From contig DASYAN010000147.1 in assembly GCA_036501345.1 (NCBI GenBank), forward strand, positions 1 to 31,058: a DNA stretch of 31,058 bases. The letters are read 5' to 3'. Source of the DNA: DASYAN01 sp036501345. Lineage in GTDB: Bacteria > Chloroflexota > Ktedonobacteria > Ktedonobacterales > Ktedonobacteraceae. Under the pieces are notes generated by a model, which had not been told where the DNA came from, searched no databases, and saw only the letters and a program-made list of their open reading frames with translations. The position numbers were made by a program, and so were the translations under genes. Below, piece by piece: positions 18,253 through 25,509 of the stretch (positions within the stretch are counted from its first letter, which is position 1; every line of letters starts with the position of its first letter).

Positions 18253-19050
18253 TTAAGCAAAAAATGTAGCCAGTCGTTGTGCAACGATCTCTGGAGACTC
18301 AATAGCAAGCCAGTGACCATTCTGAGGAAAATGTTCAACCTGTGCGCTTCCAAATTGTTCTGCATACTCTGGTGTAATAAAGGGATCTTTGTCTCCCCAA
18401 AGCACAAGAGTAGGGGCATGAGCTGTCAGGTCACGGAGACGGTGTTCCTTCTCAACGAAATCCTTCGGATTGATGCTGCGGTACAATTTCAGCATCATGC
18501 GACGTGTCTCAGGCTTTCCTAGAGAAAGGGCATAGGACTCACGGACATACTTTGGGCTCACTAACGGAGCATTTTGACGCATCATCTTTTCTTGCAAAGC
18601 AAGGGTTACCGTTGCTATCGCTAATTCTCCGAGCAACGGTATCCGAAATAAGCTAGCAGTTCCATGCCAGCGATAGCGTGAACTAAAGTTGGAACCGCCA
18701 ACAATGGCAAGGCGCTGTACCTTCTGCGGATAGGTCACAGCCCAGGCTAGGCAATACGTGGCCCCAAAGTCTGCGACGACGAGGTTGAGCGGCGTTGGAA
18801 TAGCAGCATCTTCTATCAATTTGTCGAGAAAAAGAGCCATGTTCTCTAAAGAGCAGGGAAAATTTTCCGGGGCAGTAGAACGCCCAAATCCCGGCAGATC
18901 AGGAGCAAAACAACGGTGTTGATCCTTCAGATGCTCTATCACGCCACTCCACATATCAGCCGAGTCAGGAGCTCCATGCAGAAAGAGAATAGGAGAACCA
19001 GAACCACATTCTGTCAGATAAACGTTGACACCTTGAATAACAAGTGACAT
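18253..19050 (-). CDS. Alpha/beta hydrolase, haloalkane-dehalogenase-like (Asp nucleophile)
   Basis: 265 residues from ATG 19050, where GAGGAG lies four bases upstream; the frame continues 56 codons further back without family similarity. HGAP at 25-28 gives the oxyanion region. The nucleophile position reads VVADFGA, with Asp94 in place of Ser as in haloalkane dehalogenases and epoxide hydrolases. WGDKDPF gives the acid Asp220 or Asp222, and NGHW gives His246. In classical dehalogenases Trp follows the Asp as a halide ligand; here it is Phe95, so the substrate class is uncertain. No signal peptide. Single gene, convergent with carB and divergent from the ATPase operon. Confidence 0.8.
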   Translation of the reverse strand: MSLVIQGVNVYLTECGSGSPILFLHGAPDSADMWSGVIEHLKDQHRCFAPDLPGFGRSTAPENFPCSLENMALFLDKLIEDAAIPTPLNLVVADFGATYCLAWAVTYPQKVQRLAIVGGSNFSSRYRWHGTASLFRIPLLGELAIATVTLALQEKMMRQNAPLVSPKYVRESYALSLGKPETRRMMLKLYRSINPKDFVEKEHRLRDLTAHAPTLVLWGDKDPFITPEYAEQFGSAQVEHFPQNGHWLAIESPEIVAQRLATFFA

Positions 19051-19227
19051 AACTCTCCTCTTTACTAGAAATACTCGTGTAAAAGTATCCTTGTTTCTAT
19101 GACTTCCTAGCACATTACTCACAATCATAAAACAAAAGGGAACCATTGTCACGGATATACTCGACGACACCAACCGGAAGATCAGGTCAACCAGACCAGT
19201 CGCACTAAATATACTCATAAATAAGGA

Positions 19228-19255
19228 TTTACAAATGCACTCTGTGTGGTATAAT
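19228..19255 (+). promoter_or_regulatory. Promoter upstream of the ATPase-nuclease pair
   Basis: TTTACA (19228-19233) and TATAAT (19250-19255) are 16 bases apart, with a start near 19262. A second possible start is an extended -10, TGATATACT, near 19370-19378. Between them lies a GCAGG-TG-CCTGC palindrome at 19326-19337 that could be an operator. Confidence 0.55.
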
Positions 19256-19428
19256 GCTGGTTGTTATGAAAAGGTATTTAGGTCTTGTATGACAATAATA
19301 GACATTCATTCCCTCTATTTAATTAGCAGGTGCCTGCAGGAGCATATTGAACACATAAGTCTAGTGGCCTGATATACTGTATGCAAGAACTAATAACAAA
19401 ATAATTAGATGATTGAGAGGAGTACAAA

Positions 19429-20868
19429 ATGAAGATAAAAGTGAGCAACCTAGGTCCTATTCAGGGACCAGTTGAGTTTGATCTCAAGCCACTCACAATT
19501 TTTATTGGACCAAACAACGCAGGCAAGACATGGCTAGCTTACACACTAGCAGGTATTTTCAGTGATCATGGCATTTTCGCACGCATGAAAGGAGATGAAA
19601 TAGAAAATATTTCTAAAAACTATACAACCCTCACACAGACAGTTGATGAGCTTTTAACGACAGGCACAGCAACAATTGACATTTGCCAGTTCGCAGATGA
19701 GCATAGCGAACTGTACTTTAATAGTATTGCCTTGCATGCACATGAGTGGTTACCTGAATTCATGAGCACTCGACAGGCCACCTTCCAGAATTTAGAGATA
19801 TCCATAAAACTAGAAGAGACGAAAAAACATATCATCGATCGGGTTTTGGCTACATCCTTAAAGAGCGATATTGGTCTAAAGAAACAAACCTCTGATGCAG
19901 ATAACGATCAAAAATCACTTCTTAGCATTAACAAACGAAAAGGACAGAGAGAAATACACTTGTATACACTTTCTGAAGGTCATGCAGATAAAAAAATAGA
20001 AGAAAAACTTCCACGCGAATTCATTGAGGAGCGATTAGCTTGGAGTGTCTTACGTATACTGCATGAAGCTCTCTACTCCGATGTAGCAATCCTTCCAACG
20101 GAAAGAACTACATTTATAACATTTCAATTCCGTCCATTAGAAAAGTCTATAGCGCTGGAAGATTCAGAAAAAGAAGATAGAAATCTTAGGCCACTATCTA
20201 AGCCTGTCGCTCATTACCTGCATTCAGTTATCGAAGCCTATCGCATCGGAATACAACATAAAAACAGACGAGAAAAAGAAGCAAAAACTACTCCTGCAAT
20301 TAATGAGTACATCCAATTGTCAAAACTGCTAGAAGAACATATTCTAGGAGGCAAAGTAGATTTTTCTGACACGGACCCAGATTCAACACGGGATATCGTA
20401 TTTCAGCCAATTGGGAGCACTCAACAACTAGAAATTTCCCTCACATCCTCTATGGTAAAAGAGCTGTCACCGCTTGTGTTTTACCTGCGCGACTTTGCAC
20501 AACCAGGCGAATTGCTCATCATAGATGAACCGGAGATGAACTTGCATCCTAAGGCACAAGTTCAAGTCTTAGAATTTCTCGCTATGCTTGTCAATGCCGG
20601 GTTACATGTCTTGATTACGACTCACAGCCCCTACATGATTGACCACATTACAAACCTCTGCAAAGCTGATGAGCATACAGATATAGAAAAGGAAGCTATT
20701 CATTCCGAATTTTTCTTACAGGATAAACATGCCTTTATTGCCAAAGAAAAGACAGCCGTCTACTTGGTAGATAATGGAACGATTATAGATGCAATGAACG
20801 ATGAATTAGAAGAGGACACTTTCGGAACAGTATCCGATCGCATTGCAGATATTTACTTTAAACTATAG
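19429..20868 (+). CDS. AAA/ABC-type ATPase (AAA_15/AAA_21-like) of a two-gene system
   Basis: 479 residues; ATG has GAGAGGAG six bases upstream. Walker A GPNNAGKT is at 27-34. A long helical, charged middle part (about 60-340) includes basic stretches such as KNRREKEAK. An ABC-like signature SSMVKELSP comes before Walker B LLIIDEPE (Asp366, Glu367), followed by NLHPKAQV and the switch His399 in ITTHSPYMIDHI. This SMC/Rad50/OLD-like head is common in phage-defence ATPases that gate a nuclease. No coiled-coil arm of SMC length and no fused TOPRIM are present. The next gene begins 15 bases after the stop, so the two form an operon. Inferred role: an ATP-driven sensor or regulator of the downstream nuclease. 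Base use is more AT-rich than carAB upstream, which fits acquisition. Confidence 0.85.
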   Translation: MKIKVSNLGPIQGPVEFDLKPLTIFIGPNNAGKTWLAYTLAGIFSDHGIFARMKGDEIENISKNYTTLTQTVDELLTTGTATIDICQFADEHSELYFNSIALHAHEWLPEFMSTRQATFQNLEISIKLEETKKHIIDRVLATSLKSDIGLKKQTSDADNDQKSLLSINKRKGQREIHLYTLSEGHADKKIEEKLPREFIEERLAWSVLRILHEALYSDVAILPTERTTFITFQFRPLEKSIALEDSEKEDRNLRPLSKPVAHYLHSVIEAYRIGIQHKNRREKEAKTTPAINEYIQLSKLLEEHILGGKVDFSDTDPDSTRDIVFQPIGSTQQLEISLTSSMVKELSPLVFYLRDFAQPGELLIIDEPEMNLHPKAQVQVLEFLAMLVNAGLHVLITTHSPYMIDHITNLCKADEHTDIEKEAIHSEFFLQDKHAFIAKEKTAVYLVDNGTIIDAMNDELEEDTFGTVSDRIADIYFKL

Positions 20869-20883
20869 TAAAGGAGCAACAGA

Positions 20884-21423
20884 TTGCAGCACAAATCTTT
20901 ATTATATTTATTGCATGAAGAATTTATTGATTGCAAAATCAATAAAACTAGTGTCACAGAATCAGGTCTCACAGTAAGTGTTGAACGATTAAAAGATGAA
21001 ATTGTCCATTTCTTCCATACAGATTCTTCAGAAGCTCGTAAAATTCTAAATATGCCGGATGATGATCAGAAGAGCTGCGATTACTTTGTTTTGTACACGA
21101 AGGCAAAGAATAATCCAAAAGAAATAGCTTGCTTTCTAGAATTGAAAGGTAAAAACTTTGAGCAGGCTGTAAAACAAGTTTGTAATACATACAAATATGT
21201 CAAATTCTTGCTAGAACAATACCTTGAGAAAGTTCAGCATCAAAAGGTTGTACACAGTGTCAGTATTTGTATGCATGGTCGCGCACCTTCTCCCAAAGCA
21301 GAATTACGAGGAAGAGAACAACTCAAAAATATATTTTGTATAACAGATCAGTATATTGAAATTAGACACGGGCGCTATAAACATGACTTAGGTGGCTTTC
21401 TACGCAGACTTTATAACTCTTAA
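20884..21423 (+). CDS. Small PD-(D/E)XK-type nuclease candidate paired with the ATPase
   Basis: 179 residues from TTG 20884, set by AAGGAG seven bases upstream. I know no name for the family. The central part reads CDYFVLY, a short loop, then ACFLELKGK: Asp66 ... Glu86-Leu-Lys88, the order and hydrophobic setting of a PD-(D/E)XK core. It is followed by a helix with Gln98 (EQAVKQVCNTYKYVKFLL), where many such enzymes keep a Gln/Lys. A basic strand-rich tail (HGRAPSPKAELRGREQ; YIEIRHGRYKHDLGG) could bind nucleic acid. Inferred role: effector nuclease of the upstream ATPase. The gap of 15 bases and the strong ribosome site point to matched production. The nuclease call rests on motif reading; a non-catalytic relative is possible. 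Confidence 0.6.
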   Translation: MQHKSLLYLLHEEFIDCKINKTSVTESGLTVSVERLKDEIVHFFHTDSSEARKILNMPDDDQKSCDYFVLYTKAKNNPKEIACFLELKGKNFEQAVKQVCNTYKYVKFLLEQYLEKVQHQKVVHSVSICMHGRAPSPKAELRGREQLKNIFCITDQYIEIRHGRYKHDLGGFLRRLYNS

Positions 21424-21502
21424 TGTTGACAAGGTAAAGAGGTCGATAGGTCATTCGAATTAGCCCTACCTGTACCCCTAATTCCAAGTCTATTGAGCCC
21501 AC

Positions 21503-21519
21503 ATCAGATATGGTCTGAT
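21503..21519. promoter_or_regulatory. Inverted repeat, possible operator
   Basis: ATCAGA and TCTGAT form perfect 6-bp arms around TATGG. The repeat sits just after a TTGAGC hexamer and overlaps TATACA-like -10 candidates, about 65 bases before the small frameshifted gene at 21584. Confidence 0.35.
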
Positions 21520-21583
21520 ATACAGGAAAACGATCAAGTAATGGCATAACTGAAAGTAATCTCTACCAGAAAGGGATGCCTAC

Positions 21584-21842
21584 ATGAGCACACCACAACC
21601 AGAGTCGCGTCTCAACGAGCTAGAGAGCCGGATGAGTCTGCAGGGGGCACACATACGAGAATTGTCAGACGACACAGGGGATTATCCTTGAACAGACCCA
21701 GCCTGCGGGCTATTCCCATTGCCTCTTCAGTGCGAACGATCCGACTCAGTTGAGCACCACGCTAATCCAATCGATCATATCAAGAGTTGATGAAGTTGTG
21801 ACCACCAACCTGTACGGCCGTACAGCGCCGACCAAGCAGTAG
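21584..21842 (+). pseudogene. Small helical protein broken by one base in a GGGG run
   Basis: ATG 21584 (AAGGG eight bases upstream) gives 35 codons, with ESRLNELESRM and HIRELSDD of coiled-coil character, then TGA at 21689. A second frame takes over at 21681 and runs 53 codons to TAG at 21840, with QSIISRVDEVVTTNLYGR. Removing one G from GGGG at 21677-21680 joins them into one product of about 85 residues. I do not recognise the family. It lies between the ATPase-nuclease operon and a convergent membrane protein gene. It is either a decayed gene or a base-calling error in a homopolymer. Confidence 0.5.
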
Positions 21843-21870
21843 CACACTCGACATCAAATGATAGGAGCCC

Positions 21871-23193
21871 TCACAAACTCATCCCAACCAAGTCATCCCT
21901 TGGAATCATCGCATCTCCATGACCATTAGAATGACCATTTTGCTCCTGCTCCTCATCACCATTAACTACATCGATTACTGAGATAAAAGTATCAGAGTTT
22001 TCCGGCAGTGGCGCTGTTTTGAGCCATTCGATAACAGAGTTTACACGAATCAAATCTTTATTGCGAGGAGATCTCTGCAAGGGTGCTCTATTGAGGCGTC
22101 TTTTCGAATGGCCTGTGATCCGCATAACCTCCTCCAAAGTGGTCGATTTTTGATTTTTTGCTAGCCACTCAGAGGCGATTTTGGGATAGCGTTTCACCAC
22201 TTCTACAAGCTCTGCGTTAAATGCGATGATGCCAGTACTTTGTCCATCCATCTTACCAACTTCAAAGACCGTACTACTCGACTCGTTCTCTTCGGGAGTT
22301 CTCTCTGCAAAAATAAGAGGCCGGGACTGGTTTTGTAGATCCTCTAGACGTCGGTTCAGTTCCTCAATTTGAGGTTCATACATCGCTTTCATTTGAGCAG
22401 TAACGCCTGCAACTACTGCATCAATATCGATTGGCTTTTCCCAGAACCAACGAAAAGACTTTGGCAACTGCCCTCTACGCAACTGCTTATTCGCATGCAT
22501 GGTGGCCCGAATGCTTAAAGCTCGCAACTCCTCATCCGCTTGCCTCTGCAAATAGTCATTGCGGATCTGTAGAAGCCTGATCCGCTTCTTCTCATCAGCT
22601 TCATACTCCTCTTCATTCAAGCTATCCAGTGGTCGAACATTTACAATCATTTCGGCGGCAATAGACATGAGAATCACAAACAGCGGAAACGATGCTAGCA
22701 CATATGGCGCAATAATCTGTATCCACGCAGGTGCATGCGGCAAAAATCTGATCGGATCAAAGTCATTCAACGAGATCGCTAGATTCGCGAATGTGCTTGT
22801 ACTACAACAAATAGCAATGAAGAGTAGAAATTGCTTGGCTCTTTGCTCATCAGAGCGATATTTTGCCTCTAGCAGGGCCTGCATCAGAATGATGGTTACC
22901 AAGTCCAGGAAGAAGCTGACAGCAAAACCGAGATATTGAGCAATACCAGGAATATCGTGGCTATTACCAGTAATGCCAAAGAAGATACCTGCATGCAAGA
23001 CTGAGACGGCCATGAAGATAATGTTAACGGTCCAGAAGAATCCGGCGCGTGTAAATACCTTTGAAAGCATCTGACCAAGCACCTTGCCAATTATTGCTCG
23101 GCTCTTTATAGCCACAACTATGACAACTATGCTGAAGATAGCGGCAATCACGCCGGATGTGATATATGGGTTATAGAGATAGGAAGTGTCCAT
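21871..23193 (-). CDS. Five-helix membrane protein with coiled coil and HTH-like tail, unknown function
   Basis: 440 residues; no named family recognised. Hydrophobic segments lie at about 12-30, 50-75, 88-106, 122-142 and 158-182. A charged helical region follows (EEEYEADEKKRIRLLQIRNDYLQRQ), then a second one around YEPQIEELNRRLEDLQNQ. Residues about 340-390 have TLEEVMRITGHSKRRL followed by RVNSVIEWLKT, which reads like a winged or plain helix-turn-helix with a basic recognition helix. Topology suggests the tail is cytoplasmic. Such a layout occurs in membrane proteins of mobile or plasmid modules and in membrane-tethered regulators; neither is proven here. ATG 23193 has GAGAGA about nine bases upstream. 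The gene is divergent from the drrAB exporter. Confidence 0.7.
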   Translation of the reverse strand: MDTSYLYNPYITSGVIAAIFSIVVIVVAIKSRAIIGKVLGQMLSKVFTRAGFFWTVNIIFMAVSVLHAGIFFGITGNSHDIPGIAQYLGFAVSFFLDLVTIILMQALLEAKYRSDEQRAKQFLLFIAICCSTSTFANLAISLNDFDPIRFLPHAPAWIQIIAPYVLASFPLFVILMSIAAEMIVNVRPLDSLNEEEYEADEKKRIRLLQIRNDYLQRQADEELRALSIRATMHANKQLRRGQLPKSFRWFWEKPIDIDAVVAGVTAQMKAMYEPQIEELNRRLEDLQNQSRPLIFAERTPEENESSSTVFEVGKMDGQSTGIIAFNAELVEVVKRYPKIASEWLAKNQKSTTLEEVMRITGHSKRRLNRAPLQRSPRNKDLIRVNSVIEWLKTAPLPENSDTFISVIDVVNGDEEQEQNGHSNGHGDAMIPRDDLVGMSL

Positions 23194-23514
23194 TATTACA
23201 ATCTCTCGCTTTCATCAGCAATATGATTTTTAAAGAGTCAAAGACAATCTTTTTTATTGCTTCTGTTCCATAAGAGTAGCACAATGAAGCTTGGCCTGCC
23301 TAATTTTGGCAAGAAAGAGCTACTACAACATAGCTCACCCGGTGGTTGCTCCATCCAGAAATGATAGAGCGTCAGGATATGCCCCTGACTTTCGTCGTGG
23401 GGAACGGATAGCATCCTCTTCCCATAACCTTATTGATGTGTTAGAATACATGTTCGTAACCCAAATCACTCCAAGCATTTTGAGAGAGACAGTCCAAAGA
23501 GAAGGATATATCGT
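23194..23514. other. Intergenic region before the drrAB-type exporter
   Basis: No supported gene. A weak promoter, TTCCCA (23419-23424) with TAGAAT (23442-23447) 17 bases later, could serve the exporter. Short frames here lack ribosome sites. Confidence 0.35.
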
Positions 23515-24516
23515 ATGCCAAATAAACCAGCCATCTTGGCTGAAGGACTCCACAAATATTATGGAAAGACTCATGCACTGACTGGCCTTGATCTAGTCGC
23601 CGAGCAGGGAAGCGTCCTTGGCGTCCTCGGTCCCAATGGAGCTGGCAAGACTACAGCTGTGCGCATCTTGACGACGCTCCTACACCCTGACGCCGGACGA
23701 GCAGAAGTTGCGGGGCTCGATGTTGTCAAACACGCCGATGCGCTGCGTGCCTGCATTGGTCTGACTGGTCAATATGCTGCCATCGATGAATACCTCACCG
23801 GGTACCAAAACCTGGAAATGTTCGGTCGACTCTATCACTTGCGAGGAGCAACAGCACGACAACGAGCGAATGAACTCCTCGAACGCTTTGATCTGGTCGA
23901 AGCGGCCGGACGTATTGTCAAGACTTACTCGGGGGGCATGCGCCGACGCCTCGATCTCGCAGCAAGCTTGATCATGGCACCTCCGGTACTCTTTCTCGAT
24001 GAGCCAACGACTGGCCTTGACCCACGTGGCCGCCTTGCAATGTGGAAGATCATCAGTACCCTCGTCGCTGACGGAACAACGGTGTTACTCACCACCCAAT
24101 ATCTGGAGGAAGCAGATCAGCTCGCCGACCAGATTGTTGTCGTTGATCATGGACGCGTGATTGCCAAAGGCACAGCCGACGAATTGAAAGCCCAGGTCGG
24201 TGGTGAGCGGCTCGAGCTCACTGTGGCACCTGGAGGTGACTTGAATGCAACAGTGGAAGTAGTGCAATCCTACAGCCTGGGCGAAATCCAGGTCGACGCG
24301 GATCACCGCCATCTCATAGTACCAGTAGCTCAGGGTGCACAACTCCTCGCAGCAGTTGTGCGTGATCTCGATGCTGCGCAGATTCCCCTGTACGATCTGG
24401 CACTGCGCCGACCAACCCTAGATGATGTCTTCCTCACACTGACCGGGCACACCACTTCTTCAGAGTTGCCCACAGAAACAACAGCGGTTCGGCCTATGGC
24501 AAGGAGTGCAAAATGA
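23515..24516 (+). CDS. drrA: DrrA-type ABC exporter ATPase
   Basis: 333 residues, the normal DrrA size. It hydrolyses ATP to drive the paired ABC-2 permease at the inner face of the membrane. Walker A GPNGAGKTT at 39-47, TGQYAAIDEYLTGYQNL Q-loop region, signature SGGMRRR at 139-145, Walker B VLFLDE with Glu163, and the D-loop GLDPRG. The C-terminal 100 residues are the DrrA extension ending in RPTLDDVFLTLTGH, typical of daunorubicin-resistance-like exporters. ATG 23515 has GAAGGA about nine bases upstream; the stop overlaps the permease start (ATGA). Base use is richer in GC and in CTC/GTC/GAC codons than its neighbours, which suggests transfer, perhaps from actinobacteria. Confidence 0.9.
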   Translation: MPNKPAILAEGLHKYYGKTHALTGLDLVAEQGSVLGVLGPNGAGKTTAVRILTTLLHPDAGRAEVAGLDVVKHADALRACIGLTGQYAAIDEYLTGYQNLEMFGRLYHLRGATARQRANELLERFDLVEAAGRIVKTYSGGMRRRLDLAASLIMAPPVLFLDEPTTGLDPRGRLAMWKIISTLVADGTTVLLTTQYLEEADQLADQIVVVDHGRVIAKGTADELKAQVGGERLELTVAPGGDLNATVEVVQSYSLGEIQVDADHRHLIVPVAQGAQLLAAVVRDLDAAQIPLYDLALRRPTLDDVFLTLTGHTTSSELPTETTAVRPMARSAK

Positions 24517-25331
24517 GTAGTAGCAACCTTCATACATCTGAATTATTGACACCACAGGTGCGTCTTGCATTCTACTGGGCATTCGCAGATGCGCTCGTGT
24601 TAGCCAAGCGCAACCTGCTTCAAATCCCACGCATTCCTGAGGAACTGCTCTTTTCAACTATTCAGCCAATCATGTTTGTCCTACTTTTCCGCTATGTGTT
24701 TGGCGGAGCAATCGCAGTCAGCGGCACTAGCTATGCCAATTATCTGATGGCAGGCATCTTTACCCAGACCGTCATCTTTGGCTCGACGACAACTGGCATC
24801 GGACTAGCCACAGATCTACAGCGAGGACTAGTCGACCGATTTCGCTCGTTGCCGATGGCAAGATCGGCTGTCCTCACTGGCCGCACCATCTCTGATCTGG
24901 TACGCAACACGTTCGTTGTGATTATCATGTGGATAGTCGGTCTACTAGTTGGCTTCCAGCCACAAGGCAATGTCCTTTCCTGGTTGGCAGGGATAGGACT
25001 ACTCTTGCTCACCAGTTTTGCATTTTCATGGATCTCGGCGACAATTGGGCTAGTAGTAAGGAGTGTAGAGGCGGCACAATCTGCGGGCTTTATCTGGCTG
25101 TTTCCATTGACTTTCGCCAGTAGTGCATTCGTACCAACCCAGAGCATGCCCGGCTGGTTACGTGCCTTTGCAGAGCATCAGCCAGTCTCGCTGACTGTCA
25201 ACGCAGTACGTGGGCTACTCCTCAATCAGCCTGACATATCCGCAATCTGGCAAGTACTCGTCTGGTACGTGGGCATCCTTGTCGTCTTCGTACCTTTGGC
25301 AGTATGGGCATATGGACGCCGGACAACTTAG
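24513..25331 (+). CDS. drrB: DrrB-type ABC-2 permease
   Basis: 272 residues with six hydrophobic segments, beginning after a 50-residue cytoplasmic N-terminus (PEELLFSTIQPIMFVLLFRYVFGG). The conserved ABC-2 loop DLQRGLVDRFRSLPMARSAVLTGR sits after the second helix. The late part has VFVPLAVWAYGRRTT. It overlaps drrA by four bases, so the two are translationally coupled and should form a (DrrA)2(DrrB)2 exporter of hydrophobic compounds; the substrate cannot be deduced. No biosynthetic gene cluster is visible around it, so resistance or lipid-like export are both possible. Confidence 0.9.
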   Translation: MSSSNLHTSELLTPQVRLAFYWAFADALVLAKRNLLQIPRIPEELLFSTIQPIMFVLLFRYVFGGAIAVSGTSYANYLMAGIFTQTVIFGSTTTGIGLATDLQRGLVDRFRSLPMARSAVLTGRTISDLVRNTFVVIIMWIVGLLVGFQPQGNVLSWLAGIGLLLLTSFAFSWISATIGLVVRSVEAAQSAGFIWLFPLTFASSAFVPTQSMPGWLRAFAEHQPVSLTVNAVRGLLLNQPDISAIWQVLVWYVGILVVFVPLAVWAYGRRTT

Positions 25332-25386
25332 CAAAGTAGGCTTCATCGGCTGGTAAACTGGCTCAACTGGTGCCTAGTGGTAGAGC

Positions 25387-25415
25387 TTGCTACTGTCTGT
25401 ATCCCCTGCTATACT
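25387..25415 (+). promoter_or_regulatory. Promoter of the histidine kinase gene
   Basis: TTGCTA (25387-25392) and TATACT (25410-25415) are exactly 17 bases apart. Start near 25422, about 88 bases before the preferred ATG. Confidence 0.65.
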
Positions 25416-25509
25416 CCCTACATAATGCTTAAGAATGTGTCATCCCCATATTTAGGAACACCAATAGGCTTTGACAGCAAGAAACCTGATCAGGGCGAAC
25501 GAGGTCTCT

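Noticed and set aside
25345..25420. tRNA-like segment (GGTGCCTAGTGGTAGAGC)
   Set aside because: No cloverleaf or acceptor pairing could be formed; the interval is better read as a promoter region.
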